From NCBI GenBank assembly GCA_028248455.1, contig JAOKHV010000014.1, positions 1 through 43,122 of the forward strand: 43,122 bases of DNA, given 5' to 3'. This stretch comes from Ascidiaceihabitans sp. (GTDB lineage: Bacteria; Pseudomonadota; Alphaproteobacteria; Rhodobacterales; Rhodobacteraceae). A program made the position numbers and the translations under genes. How positions within the stretch are numbered: the first letter of the stretch is position 1; the number at the start of each line of letters is the position of its first letter. The notes beneath the pieces are model-generated. The model searched no databases, was not told where the DNA came from, and saw only the letters and a list, made by a program, of their open reading frames with translations. Positions 27,259-36,042 of the stretch are shown piece by piece.

Positions 27259-29037
27259 TCACAAGGGCCAAAGTATTGGGATAACCACAGATGCTAGAAC
27301 CCCAATACTTAGGTTTAGCGGAATACCAACACGCATAAAGTCCGTGAATTTGTAACCACCCGGACCATAAACCAACATATTGGTTTGATACCCGATTGGC
27401 GTGGCAAAACTGGCAGAGGCCGCAACCATAACCGCCACAACAAGCGGGCGCGGATCAATCCCAAGAGCCGTGGCCAATCCAATAGCGATAGGCGTAACCA
27501 CAACAGCCACAGCATTATTGCTGACCAATTCAGTCAACACTGAGGTCAACAAATAGATAGCCCAAATAATGAGGAAGGGCGGCAAATTACCCAGTGCCGG
27601 CGCAATTGCATTCACGATCAGCGCAACGGCACCCGACGCCTCAAGTGCCACACCAATGGCAAGCATCGAAAAAATCAGCGCCAGAAGACGGCCATCCACA
27701 AAGGAAAACGCTTCTTCCGCATCTATGCAGCGTGTGATCAAAACAAACGAAACTGCTAGGATCGATAGCAAGAAGATTGGGGCGACACCCAGTGCTGCCA
27801 AGGTCACCAACCCAATAAGCGCAGCAATAACGAGCGGTGCATGACTTCGACGAAACGCACGCACAGACGGTTTGGACACGTCAAGCATTTCCATCTCAAT
27901 CGACAGACGTTGAATATCCGCAGGCGCACCTTCTAACAAAAGGGTGTCTCCTACTTTCACAATCAGGTCATCCAATTGACGCCCAATATTTTGGTTACGG
28001 CGATGCACAGCCAACGGATAAACTGCGAACCTACGGCGTAGGCGCAGTGAACCCAATGAGCGACCAATCATCTTACAACCAGGTGCAATCAATGCCTCAA
28101 CGGTTGTGGTCTCTACTGCCGAAACCTGGTCAACACGCTTTAGTCCTCTGTTTCGCTGCAGTGACAACAGTTCAGTAATCTGGGTTCGCAAAACGACGCG
28201 ATCACCCACGGCCAACTCAACACCCTGAAGATTGCGGCGCAAAGACCTGTCACCACGAATGACATCGATCAAGCGTACGCCTTCGCGTTTGAACAATTGA
28301 ACGCCAGTAACTTCGCGACCGATCAAGTTGGATTCGGGGGGAATGACTGCTTCGGTAAAGAACTTCATGCGGGACCTATCGGACAACAAGTCCGTCATGC
28401 TTTCGCGATCCGGCAACAACATCGGTGCGACAAAGCGTAAATAGATCATGCCCCAAATTACAAGGATAATACCCAGCGGCGTAACCTCGAAAATCGTAAA
28501 TCCAGCCAACCCTTGGGCACGGGCGACACCATCAACCAACAAGTTGGTCGATGTCCCGATCAAAGTCAGTGTCCCACCCAAAATTGCGGCGTAGCTCAGC
28601 GGGATTAGCATCTTAGACGAGGCAATGCCCATAGTCTTGGCAAGCTGAACAAACACAGGGATCATCACAACCACAACAGGCGTGTTCGACACAATCGCTG
28701 ATGACAGAACGACAAAGGTCATCAGCAACACAATAGCCAAGGCGGGATTGGTTTGCGCAATACGGTCCGCCTGCCCTGTGAATGCCTCTAGTGCACCAGT
28801 GCGCACCAACGCCCCCATAATGATGAACATCGCCGCAATGGTCCAAGGCGCTGGGTTTGAAAGCACCTGAAGGGCATCTTCATATGGCAACAACCCTAAA
28901 CCTAGCATCAAAGCCGCACCTGTGATTGCGACAACTTCTGTGGGTAAGGTTTCGCGTAAAAAAAGGATGAACATGATCGCAACCACAGTGAGGGTTAGGA
29001 TTGCGCTACCAGTTTGCGAGAACTCAAAGAATGCCAT
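27259..29037 (-). CDS. SLC13/DASS-type carrier with two TrkA-C (RCK_C) domains, second copy
   Basis: A 592-aa inner-membrane protein with the same plan as the gene at 24230. The first half has AAMFIIMGALVRTGALE and SNTPVVVVMIPVFVQL, then LIGTSTNLLVDGVA. A soluble centre follows with two TrkA-C-like domains (REGVRLIDVIRGDRSL...LAVGDRVVLRT and FAVYPLAVHRRNQN...VKVGDTLLLEG). The second half has LTELVSNNAVAVVVTP and TPIGYQTNMLVYGPGGY. It probably transports an anion such as sulfate or a dicarboxylate with Na+. The frame is open to 29172, but the ATG at 29037 begins the first helix and follows AGG. It is the last gene of the mgtE-fthC-ymdB-eamA run; the EamA stop is 14 bases upstream. Confidence 0.88.
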   Translation of the reverse strand: MAFFEFSQTGSAILTLTVVAIMFILFLRETLPTEVVAITGAALMLGLGLLPYEDALQVLSNPAPWTIAAMFIIMGALVRTGALEAFTGQADRIAQTNPALAIVLLMTFVVLSSAIVSNTPVVVVMIPVFVQLAKTMGIASSKMLIPLSYAAILGGTLTLIGTSTNLLVDGVARAQGLAGFTIFEVTPLGIILVIWGMIYLRFVAPMLLPDRESMTDLLSDRSRMKFFTEAVIPPESNLIGREVTGVQLFKREGVRLIDVIRGDRSLRRNLQGVELAVGDRVVLRTQITELLSLQRNRGLKRVDQVSAVETTTVEALIAPGCKMIGRSLGSLRLRRRFAVYPLAVHRRNQNIGRQLDDLIVKVGDTLLLEGAPADIQRLSIEMEMLDVSKPSVRAFRRSHAPLVIAALIGLVTLAALGVAPIFLLSILAVSFVLITRCIDAEEAFSFVDGRLLALIFSMLAIGVALEASGAVALIVNAIAPALGNLPPFLIIWAIYLLTSVLTELVSNNAVAVVVTPIAIGLATALGIDPRPLVVAVMVAASASFATPIGYQTNMLVYGPGGYKFTDFMRVGIPLNLSIGVLASVVIPILWPL

Positions 29038-29050
29038 GGAGCTACCTATT

Positions 29051-29986
29051 TTAGTTGCGACCAATTTGATCCATCGAGGCACTCGGCGCAACCGGTTTAC
29101 TTGGCTTGCGCGGCTGTACCAAATACATCCCCGCCAACATCGCCAAAAGCGCCAGCCAAACTTGCGGCACATAAGTTTCGTTCAAAATGACCTTGGCCCA
29201 AAATACGCCAAAGACCGTCACAAGATAACTGACCTGTACCGCAAAAACGGGCCCCGTGCGTCCAACGAGCCATACGTAACCGGCGTAAACCATCACATGA
29301 ATCAAAGAGCCTAAGATATGAGCATAATCCGGAATACCGTAGGGCGGCATCGGGTTGATCCACTGCCCCGTGGCCAACGCCAGAGGCAACGAAATAATAG
29401 CTCCAACCAATGATGCACCCAGTAGAACTTGGATTGAATCCATCCCTGCAGTGCCCCATTTAGCGACGTAATTGCCCTCACATGCGTAGCACGCGCCACC
29501 TATCAGCGCGATCATTACCCAAAAAGCAGATCCCATTTGAGGGATGCTGGCAGAGGGTAGAACAATCATCATGACACCGGCCAAACCAAGGAACAGCCCG
29601 CCCAATCGGCGCGCCTCAAACCGGTCATTGCCAAGGGCAAGTGCGACAGGAAAGGCAAAAATAGGGATCATAGAAAGCAGGATGGATAAGATACCTGAGG
29701 GCAGATGCACCGCAGCTTGATAAGTCGCTGAATTGGGGATCACGGTGCCAATTAGCGCTACAATCAAATAGACCCGCAACTGCGCAGGACCCAAGGGCAG
29801 ACCTTTACCACGGATCAAACTAACAACCGCCAACAGGGCCGCCCCTATAGCGGCCTGCCAAAATATCAGGCCGAAATGTTGATAGCCTTCGCTCACAGCC
29901 AACTTGGACATCGGTTGGGTAAAGCTCCAACCCATCCCTAAAAAAATCAGGACAAGGCTATATCCAAGAAGTTGGCGTTGGCTCAT
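29051..29986 (-). CDS. EamA/DMT-family permease, second copy
   Basis: A 311-aa inner-membrane protein with ten helices in two EamA repeats. Repeat 1 contains GLIFWQAAIGAALLAVVSLI and VPNSATYQAAVHLPSG-like segments; repeat 2 contains GTAGMDSIQVLLGASLVGAI and PVFAVQVSYLVTVFGVFWAK followed by VILNETY. The substrate is unknown. The ATG follows the YmdB stop directly (TAGATG), so translation is probably coupled. The C-terminal tail is polar (RKPSKPVAPSASMDQ) and cytoplasmic. It is only distantly similar to the EamA gene at 21654, so not a recent duplicate. Confidence 0.85.
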   Translation of the reverse strand: MSQRQLLGYSLVLIFLGMGWSFTQPMSKLAVSEGYQHFGLIFWQAAIGAALLAVVSLIRGKGLPLGPAQLRVYLIVALIGTVIPNSATYQAAVHLPSGILSILLSMIPIFAFPVALALGNDRFEARRLGGLFLGLAGVMMIVLPSASIPQMGSAFWVMIALIGGACYACEGNYVAKWGTAGMDSIQVLLGASLVGAIISLPLALATGQWINPMPPYGIPDYAHILGSLIHVMVYAGYVWLVGRTGPVFAVQVSYLVTVFGVFWAKVILNETYVPQVWLALLAMLAGMYLVQPRKPSKPVAPSASMDQIGRN

Positions 29987-30805
29987 CTAGCTCTTTGGGC
30001 CCGCTTGAAACAGCGCACCACCTTGGCGGACCATTTCAATGCGCGTCGACTTACCAGTTTTATCGTCCGTCTCGATGTAGACACCTGATAGGGTCGCGTC
30101 GCCAGCAGCAGGTGTAAACCGTTCTTTGGGCATACCAGTGATAAAGCGGCGCAGCGGTTCGGATTTTTCCATACCGATGACCGAGTTGTAGTCCCCGCAC
30201 ATACCCGCGTCCGTCAGATACCCCATACCTTTTTGCATGATCATCGCATCGCTGGTTGGCACGTGCGTGTGTGTCCCGACCATCAAGCTGGCGCGTCCGT
30301 CACACCAATGCCCCATAGCCATCTTTTCAGATGTCGCTTCGCAGTGGAAATCAACAATGATTGCATCGGCCTGACCACCAAGTGGGTGGTTCTTAAACAC
30401 AGGTTCAATCGCAGAAAACGGATCATCAAATGGGCGTTTCATGAACACTTGACCAAGCGCTTGTGCGACTAGCACTTTGCGGCCGCTATTGGCGGTAAAC
30501 AAACGTGCCCCTTTGCCGGGTGACGCTCTAGAAAAATTCAGCGGACGGATTACACGCGGTTCATGTTCGATAAACTGAAGCATATCTTTTTGGTCAAAGG
30601 CGTGATCGCCAAGCGTGATGCAATCTGCGCCAGCTTCCAAAATCAACTTGGCATGAGCGCCTGACAGCCCCATGCCACCCGTCGCATTTTCGCCGTTCAC
30701 AACGACAAAATCTAGTTTCCATTCTTCACGTAAGCGAGGCAATTTTTCAGAAATGGCGCGGCGCCCGGCGCGGCCCATTACATCCCCAAGGAACAATATT
30801 TTCAT
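29987..30805 (-). CDS. YmdB-type metallophosphoesterase (TIGR00282 family)
   Basis: A 272-aa protein beginning KILFLGDVMGRAGRRAI, with NGENATGGMG near residue 40, GDHAFDQKDM, DFHCEATSEK and GTHTHVPTSDAMIM near 180. These supply the dinuclear metal ligands of the calcineurin-like fold. Bacillus subtilis YmdB hydrolyses 2',3'-cyclic mononucleotides and affects biofilm gene expression; the same chemistry is likely here, while the cell role is unknown. It is cytoplasmic. The frame extends to 30841, but the family starts at this ATG; no clear ribosome site is visible. It lies between 5-formyl-THF cyclo-ligase and an EamA permease in one minus-strand run, a neighbourhood common in alphaproteobacteria. 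Confidence 0.88.
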   Translation of the reverse strand: MKILFLGDVMGRAGRRAISEKLPRLREEWKLDFVVVNGENATGGMGLSGAHAKLILEAGADCITLGDHAFDQKDMLQFIEHEPRVIRPLNFSRASPGKGARLFTANSGRKVLVAQALGQVFMKRPFDDPFSAIEPVFKNHPLGGQADAIIVDFHCEATSEKMAMGHWCDGRASLMVGTHTHVPTSDAMIMQKGMGYLTDAGMCGDYNSVIGMEKSEPLRRFITGMPKERFTPAAGDATLSGVYIETDDKTGKSTRIEMVRQGGALFQAGPKS

Positions 30806-30908
30806 GGAGTATGGGTTAGGCGGGCAAAGCCGCTGGGGCAAGAGGGATTCACACTGCCGACCTGAATTGATCTATTTATTAACTCGCCAGAATTGTATCT
30901 GGATCAAA

Positions 30909-31475
30909 TCACATCCGTTTTGGTGTGATTATCCCCGTTTCGGTCACGATCATATCAAGGGGCTGATCTGTAGGTTCCAAAGGCAAACCTGCGGCTTCCT
31001 GCCCAGAGAATGCAAATCCAATGGCCAAAGTCGCCCGTTTCGCCCGCAAGATTTCAAGCGTGCGGTCATAGAACCCACCGCCATAACCTAAACGCCCCCC
31101 ATCACGGCCAAATGCAACAAGCGGCACAATCACGATCTCTGGTTCAAAAAAATCATCCAGTACTGGTATGCGCGCACCAAATGGTCCGTCTTTCATTTCA
31201 GCATCCGGTTCCCACCGTGAAAACAGCAAAGGATGGTCCGCTTCAACAATGACTGGAACCCCAACATGGCCATAAGCCGCCGCTTCGGCCATCGTAGGCA
31301 ATGGATCAATTTCAGTGCGTATCGGCATGTAACCAGACATTGGGACACCGCGATATCCAGCCAACAAGGCAGACAAATGCCCAGCGGCTCCACCAGATTG
31401 TTCACCAAACGCAACTTTGCGGCGTGCAAAGCCAGCCTTGCGCGCCGCCACTTTGATCTGAGCAAGGTCGTTCAT
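30909..31475 (-). CDS. 5-formyltetrahydrofolate cyclo-ligase
   Basis: A 188-aa enzyme converting 5-formyl-THF and ATP to 5,10-methenyl-THF. It carries the family pattern LAGYRGVPMSGYMPIRTEIDP in the N-terminal half. The C-terminal signature IVPLVAFGRDGGRLGYGGGF is followed by YDRTL, where the glycine-rich turn binds ATP phosphates. It is cytoplasmic. The ATG overlaps the mgtE stop (ATGA), so it is translationally coupled to the magnesium transporter gene, and the ymdB gene follows about 100 bases downstream. Enterobacteria call the gene ygfA or fau. The proximity of mgtE may matter because the enzyme needs Mg-ATP, but that is inference. Confidence 0.92.
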   Translation of the reverse strand: MNDLAQIKVAARKAGFARRKVAFGEQSGGAAGHLSALLAGYRGVPMSGYMPIRTEIDPLPTMAEAAAYGHVGVPVIVEADHPLLFSRWEPDAEMKDGPFGARIPVLDDFFEPEIVIVPLVAFGRDGGRLGYGGGFYDRTLEILRAKRATLAIGFAFSGQEAAGLPLEPTDQPLDMIVTETGIITPKRM

Positions 31476-32875
31476 AGCAATATCATCGCAGCAAGACCAA
31501 GGAATGCAAAGAAGCCAACGATGTCAGTCACAGTTGTCACAAACGCACCCGACGCAAGCGCAGGGTCAACGCCCCAGCGTTCTAGCAGCACAGGAATTAC
31601 CGTGCCCGCAAAACCAGCAACGACCATATTCACAACCATAGCCGCAGCAATCACAGCCCCCAGCATCGGGGAGCCAAACCAGATAATTCCAACCACTGCC
31701 ATCACAATGGCAAAGATCAAACCATTCACCAGTCCAACCAACACTTCACGACGCAAAACGCGCCACACGTTCGCGCTGGTCAAATCCTTGGTTGCAATCG
31801 CACGCACGGCAACGGTCAAAGACTGCGTTCCGGCATTGCCGCCCATGGATGCCACAATAGGCATCAACACCGCCAAGGCCACGATTTTTGTGATGGCCAT
31901 TTCAAATTGCGCAATCACCATCGAGGCGGCAATCGAAGTGATCAAGTTAACCGCTAACCATGGCATACGCTGTTTAGTTGTCTCAATGACGCGGTCGGAC
32001 AACGATCCCTCACCAACACCGGCAAGACGCATAATGTCTTCTTCGTGCTCGTCATCCAGAACAGCCATCGCATCATCAATGGTAATCAGACCGATCAATC
32101 GGCCCTCGCCATCAACAACGGGGGCAGAAATTAGGTGGTATTGGTTAAAGGCATAGGCGACGTCACCTTCATCCTGATCCGCAGGAATGATTTGGAACAC
32201 GTCCTCAACGATCGAGGTAAGGAAAACCTCACGCTTTGAACGCATAATCTTACCTAGGGTGACATTACCAATCGGATGCAAGCGCGGATCAACCAACACA
32301 AGATGATAGAATTGATCAGGCAAGGCATCTGGATCGGAGCCGCGCAAATAATCAATCGCATCGCCTACAGTCCAATGCTCTGGGGCCATAACGACCTCGC
32401 GCTGCATCAAACGACCGGCTGAGAACTCAGGGTAGCTTAGGGCTTGTTCAACCGCCGCACGGTCAACGTCTTCAAGAACCTCAAGGATCGCCTCTTGCTG
32501 TGTTTCACGCAGGTCTTCGACCAGATCCACAACATCGTCACTGTCCAAATCGCGCACAGCTTCAGCCAACACTTGAGGTCTAAGTACCCCAATAACCTCT
32601 TCGCGGATGCTCTCATCCAGCTCTGACAGGATATCACCGTCAAACTCACGATCGTATAAACGGATTAGCCGCGAGCGATCAAACTCATTGATTTGCTCCA
32701 AAAGGTCAGCAATATCAGCAGCGTGCAGAGGGTCCATCAGCTCGCTAAGCTTAGCCTTATCCTCAATATCCACAGCATACAGGATCGCACTGACGTTTTT
32801 ACGGTTCAGCAGATATGCATCGTCTTCACGTACGTTCTTTGGCCCTTCGGCGGATATTTGGGTGTTTTCGCTCAT
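31472..32875 (-). CDS. mgtE: magnesium transporter MgtE
   Basis: A 467-aa Mg2+ channel. Residues about 25-140 form the acidic MgtE N-domain (LHAADIADLLEQINEFDR, DSDDVVDLVEDL). CBS domains follow at about 150-275, starting after YPEFSAGRLMQREVV and including YHLISAPVVDGEGRLIGLIT. Five transmembrane helices fill the C-terminus, with the pore signature MPIVASMGGNAGTQSLTVAV and the last-helix FVTTVTDIVGFFAFLG. In Thermus MgtE the cytoplasmic domains sense Mg2+ and close the pore. The frame runs on to 32983, but the ATG at 32875 fits the family; no strong ribosome site is seen. It heads a minus-strand operon and is divergent from guaD, whose coding region begins 97 bp away. Confidence 0.93.
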   Translation of the reverse strand: MSENTQISAEGPKNVREDDAYLLNRKNVSAILYAVDIEDKAKLSELMDPLHAADIADLLEQINEFDRSRLIRLYDREFDGDILSELDESIREEVIGVLRPQVLAEAVRDLDSDDVVDLVEDLRETQQEAILEVLEDVDRAAVEQALSYPEFSAGRLMQREVVMAPEHWTVGDAIDYLRGSDPDALPDQFYHLVLVDPRLHPIGNVTLGKIMRSKREVFLTSIVEDVFQIIPADQDEGDVAYAFNQYHLISAPVVDGEGRLIGLITIDDAMAVLDDEHEEDIMRLAGVGEGSLSDRVIETTKQRMPWLAVNLITSIAASMVIAQFEMAITKIVALAVLMPIVASMGGNAGTQSLTVAVRAIATKDLTSANVWRVLRREVLVGLVNGLIFAIVMAVVGIIWFGSPMLGAVIAAAMVVNMVVAGFAGTVIPVLLERWGVDPALASGAFVTTVTDIVGFFAFLGLAAMILL

Positions 32876-32971
32876 GTTGATCAAACCATATGCGGGGGGC
32901 GAGATAGTGACAATGGGATGCGTTTGCGAAATATCATTTACCGTATGACCACGCCGGATTAGGTATAGTCC

Positions 32972-34264
32972 ATGACAAATCAAAAATTACTTTGCGGTCA
33001 AGTTTTGACCTATTCTGGCGACCCCTTTGTAGGCGCATGGCAAGACGCTATTCACGTAAACAGCTCCGGTGGTGTCTTGATCCGAGACGGCGTGATTGAA
33101 GCCATAGGCAATGCGGCCACGTTGCAAGCCACACATCCAGACGCGCAAGTGACGCAATACGGTGAAAAGCTTATTCTGCCCGGGTTTGTAGACGCGCATG
33201 TCCATTATCCACAGACCGGGATTATCGCGAGTTGGGGCAAACGTCTGATTGATTGGCTCAACACCTATACCTTCCCAGAAGAAATGCGGTTTGGGGATCC
33301 AGCGTACGCGGCTGAAATCGCAGGGCGTTATCTGGACCTGACGCTGTCCAACGGGACAACCACCGTTTGCTCTTATGCAACCATCCACCCCGAAAGCGTG
33401 GACGCAATATTTGAAGCCGCGCTTGCGCGTGGCCAACGGGTTGTTACGGGTAAAGCCTGCATGGACAGAAATGCGCCCGATGGGCTCCGCGACACGGCAC
33501 AATCGGCATATGATGATAGCCTCGCATTGATAGAGAAGTGGCATGGCGTTGAGCGTGCCCATTACGCCATCACACCTCGTTTTTCCCCCACCTCAACCGT
33601 TGAACAACTTGAGGCCTTGGGCGCACTATGGGCTAAACGGCCCGATGTATTGATGCAAACGCATCTTAGCGAACAAGTTGATGAAATCGAATGGGTCAAA
33701 GGCATGTATCCCGACGCCCGTGATTATCTAGACACCTATGAGGCCTATGGCCTTCTCGGGGAGCGCGGCATCTACGGTCACTCGATCCACATGGAACCAC
33801 GCGAAATGGATCGCCTGTCCGAAATGGGCGGCGCGGTGGTGCATTGCCCAACTTCAAACACCTTCATCGGTTCAGGTCTGTTTGACATGGCCGCGATGAA
33901 AGCACGCTCAATCCCAGTAGGACTGGCAACCGACACAGGTGGTGGGTCCTCATTTTCAATGCTGCGCACAATGGCAGCGGCCTATGAAATTGCCCAACTT
34001 CGCGGTGTCGCCCTACATGCCAGTCAGTTGCTTTGGCTGGCGACTGCTGGATCAGCCCGAAGCCTTCATTTGCAAGACCACATCGGTTCTTTGAAAGCTG
34101 GCAATGACGCCGACCTTTGTATTCTTGATCTGGCGTCCACCCCTGCCATTGCACAACGCAGCACGCGGGCGACCGATGTGTGGGAGGCTATCTTCCCAAC
34201 GCTAATGATGGGAGATGACCGCGCAATTGCAGATGTTTGGGTGCAAGGACAGCGACGCAGCTAA
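32972..34264 (+). CDS. guaD: guanine deaminase
   Basis: A 430-aa amidohydrolase converting guanine to xanthine and ammonia. Zinc ligands appear in order: DAHVHYPQTGIIASWG (near residue 70), THLSEQVDEIEWV (near 230), GHSIHMEPREM (near 270) and TDTGGGSSFSML (Asp near 322). HCPTSNTFIGSGLF and FADPAYA-like FGDPAYAAEIAG are guanine-deaminase features that separate it from other amidohydrolases. Length equals that of E. coli GuaD. It is cytoplasmic. AGG lies about 7 bases before the ATG. It is transcribed divergently from mgtE and convergently with the 8-oxoguanine deaminase gene, with a dead CAP gene between. Confidence 0.94.
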   Translation: MTNQKLLCGQVLTYSGDPFVGAWQDAIHVNSSGGVLIRDGVIEAIGNAATLQATHPDAQVTQYGEKLILPGFVDAHVHYPQTGIIASWGKRLIDWLNTYTFPEEMRFGDPAYAAEIAGRYLDLTLSNGTTTVCSYATIHPESVDAIFEAALARGQRVVTGKACMDRNAPDGLRDTAQSAYDDSLALIEKWHGVERAHYAITPRFSPTSTVEQLEALGALWAKRPDVLMQTHLSEQVDEIEWVKGMYPDARDYLDTYEAYGLLGERGIYGHSIHMEPREMDRLSEMGGAVVHCPTSNTFIGSGLFDMAAMKARSIPVGLATDTGGGSSFSMLRTMAAAYEIAQLRGVALHASQLLWLATAGSARSLHLQDHIGSLKAGNDADLCILDLASTPAIAQRSTRATDVWEAIFPTLMMGDDRAIADVWVQGQRRS

Positions 34265-34265
34265 T

Positions 34266-34691
34266 TAGCAAGGTGCAGCAAGAACCATAACCCAATAGTT
34301 GTCAGGTCCACGGGCCAGGCCAAATTCACCCGCCTTTTTATGGGTCATGTTCTTGTAGTGCCCTTTGGATGCCTTACAACACACCATCACCTCTTCGAGG
34401 CTTTGCTGACCACGCGCAATACTTTCTTCCACAAAGCAGCACTTGTACCCTTGCGCCGTTATGCGATCACCAATGGATGATCCGTTTGCGCCAGTGTGGC
34501 TTAAGTAGCCTTAGCTTGCCATGTCATTGGCATGTGCGGCTGCAACTGCCTCAAGCTGTGGGGAATAGCGAATTGCCTTGCGATGTTTATCTTTATGAAT
34601 TTCGTTGATGATCTGCGTTGCTGCAGCATCAGCAAAAACTGGGTTAATAGTAAAAAAACGAGAATAAAAGAGCGGCGACTAGATACTTCAA
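34266..34691 (-). pseudogene. CAP/SCP-domain secreted protein, broken
   Basis: The minus strand encodes a CAP-superfamily protein: ADAAATQIINEIHKDKHRKA, SPQLEAVAAAHANDMAS, then after a TAA stop (34511-34513) GYLSHTGANGSSIGDRI, GYKCCFVEESIARGQQS, and the C-terminal EFGLARGPDNYWVMVLAAPC. The start is probably the TTG at 34691 (LKYLVAALLFSFF), which gives a signal peptide. A run of seven T on the coding strand (34652-34658) puts the signal peptide out of frame with ADAAATQ; six T would restore FSFF-TINPVFADA. So there are two lesions, a homopolymer frameshift and a nonsense codon. Intact relatives are secreted cysteine-rich proteins of unclear role. The stretch also fills the gap between guaD and the 8-oxoguanine deaminase gene. 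Confidence 0.8.
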
Positions 34692-34722
34692 AGCTGATCC
34701 TTCAAAGCTGATCCTTCAAAGC
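34686..34722. repeat. 14-bp tandem repeat at a gene end
   Basis: The unit CTTCAAAGCTGATC occurs twice and is followed by CTTCAAAGC, giving about 2.6 copies (34686-34699, 34700-34713, 34714-34722). It covers the last codons and stop of the 8-oxoguanine deaminase gene and the presumed start of the CAP pseudogene. It looks like recent slippage duplication. It may have changed the C-terminal residues of the deaminase and separated the CAP gene from its ribosome site. Confidence 0.85.
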
Positions 34723-36042
34723 ATGTGCCAACTTATTCTGGTGCCCGATGACAGCATTCAAATCAATCGTTGTGACCTGACCTTCCCGCACAATTTGGCG
34801 TCCCTCGACAATAAGGTGCTTCACCTTTGTTGGCCCCGCCAACAACAATGCCGCAGGGTCCCACGATCCAGCGCTTTCAATACCTGTTGCGTCCCAGATT
34901 GCCACGTCACCGCGACAGCCCACAGCCAACCGACCGCATTCAGGACGTCCCAGAACATCCGCTCCACCACGTGTTACGATCTCAAGTGCGGTACGTGCGC
35001 TCATCGCATCCGCCCCAAGCGCGACGCGCTGCAACAACATCGCTTGACGGGCTTCTGCAACCAGATTGCCAACATCATTGCTGGCTGATCCATCAACGCC
35101 CAGACCAACAGGAACACCAGCATCATACATCCCGCGCAACGGCGCGATGCCACTGCCCAAACGACAATTCGAACACGGGCAATGCGCTACACCCGTTTTT
35201 GTGCGGGCAAACATCGCAACCTCTTCGGTATCTAATTTGACGCAATGCGCGTGCCATACATCGGGGCCAGTCCAACCCAAATCTTCAGCATATTGCCCAG
35301 GGCGTTTTCCAAATTTCTCAAGACTATAGGCGATGTCCTCATCGTTTTCAGCCAGATGGGTGTGCATCATGACACCCTTGTCACGCGCCAAGAGCGCTGC
35401 ATCGCGCATCAATTCCGTACTGACGGAAAACGGTGAACAAGGGGCTACACCAACGCGACACATCGAAGCCGCGGAGGCGTCGTGGAACCCATCAATAACG
35501 CGAATGCAATCTTCTAGAATGGCACCTTCCTGCTCAACCAAGCTGTCAGGTGGAAGCCCACCATCGCTTTCACCGATGCTCATTGCGCCGCGTGTGGGTT
35601 GGAAACGAATGCCCAACTCGGCTGCAGCGTAGATTGTGTCCTCAAGCCGTGAACCGTTGGGGTATAGATATAAATGGTCAGAACTTAACGTGCAGCCTGA
35701 CAACGCCAACTCCGCCAACCCCACTTGGGCCGACGTGAACATATGATCGGGGGTAAAGTTTGACCAAATTGGATAAAGCGTTTGCAGCCAGCCAAATAAC
35801 AACGCGTCTTGGCCACCCGGAACCGCGCGTGTCAGCGTCTGGTACAAGTGATGGTGTGTGTTCACCAAGCCAGGTGTGACTACGCATCCCGCAGCGTTGA
35901 TAACTTCGCAAGTTGTCCTCAGACCATGCCCAACCTCAACGATTTGACCGTCGCGGATCAAAACGTCTGCACCGCTTAACTCTCGGCGTGCGTCGTCCAT
36001 GGTTAGGATCGTATCCGCATTTTGGATTAGAACTTCAGTCAT
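34702..36042 (-). CDS. 8-oxoguanine deaminase (amidohydrolase family)
   Basis: A 446-aa metal-dependent amidohydrolase. The N-terminal metal site is NTHHHLYQTLTRAVPG near residues 61-76. Further ligands are in HTHLAENDEDIAYSLEKFG (near 225), HAHCVKLD (near 257) and GLGVDGSASNDVGNL (Asp near 315). SGCTLSSDHLYLYP and HCPCSNCRLGSGIAP are characteristic of the group of 8-oxoguanine deaminases related to AtzB and hydroxydechloroatrazine enzymes. It would convert 8-oxoguanine to urate and ammonia in the cytoplasm. Its ATG overlaps the hisN stop (ATGA). The C-terminus ends inside a 14-bp tandem repeat, so the final residues may have changed recently. A closely related deaminase activity cannot be excluded. 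Confidence 0.85.
   Translation of the reverse strand: MTEVLIQNADTILTMDDARRELSGADVLIRDGQIVEVGHGLRTTCEVINAAGCVVTPGLVNTHHHLYQTLTRAVPGGQDALLFGWLQTLYPIWSNFTPDHMFTSAQVGLAELALSGCTLSSDHLYLYPNGSRLEDTIYAAAELGIRFQPTRGAMSIGESDGGLPPDSLVEQEGAILEDCIRVIDGFHDASAASMCRVGVAPCSPFSVSTELMRDAALLARDKGVMMHTHLAENDEDIAYSLEKFGKRPGQYAEDLGWTGPDVWHAHCVKLDTEEVAMFARTKTGVAHCPCSNCRLGSGIAPLRGMYDAGVPVGLGVDGSASNDVGNLVAEARQAMLLQRVALGADAMSARTALEIVTRGGADVLGRPECGRLAVGCRGDVAIWDATGIESAGSWDPAALLLAGPTKVKHLIVEGRQIVREGQVTTIDLNAVIGHQNKLAHALKDQL

Noticed and set aside
30842-30908. 6S RNA next to 5-formyl-THF cyclo-ligase, as in gammaproteobacteria
   Set aside because: The gaps around the gene are far too short to hold a 6S RNA.
34369-34608. 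Plus-strand 79-codon open frame in the guaD downstream gap
   Set aside because: It is antisense to the recognisable CAP-domain remnant, which explains the composition.
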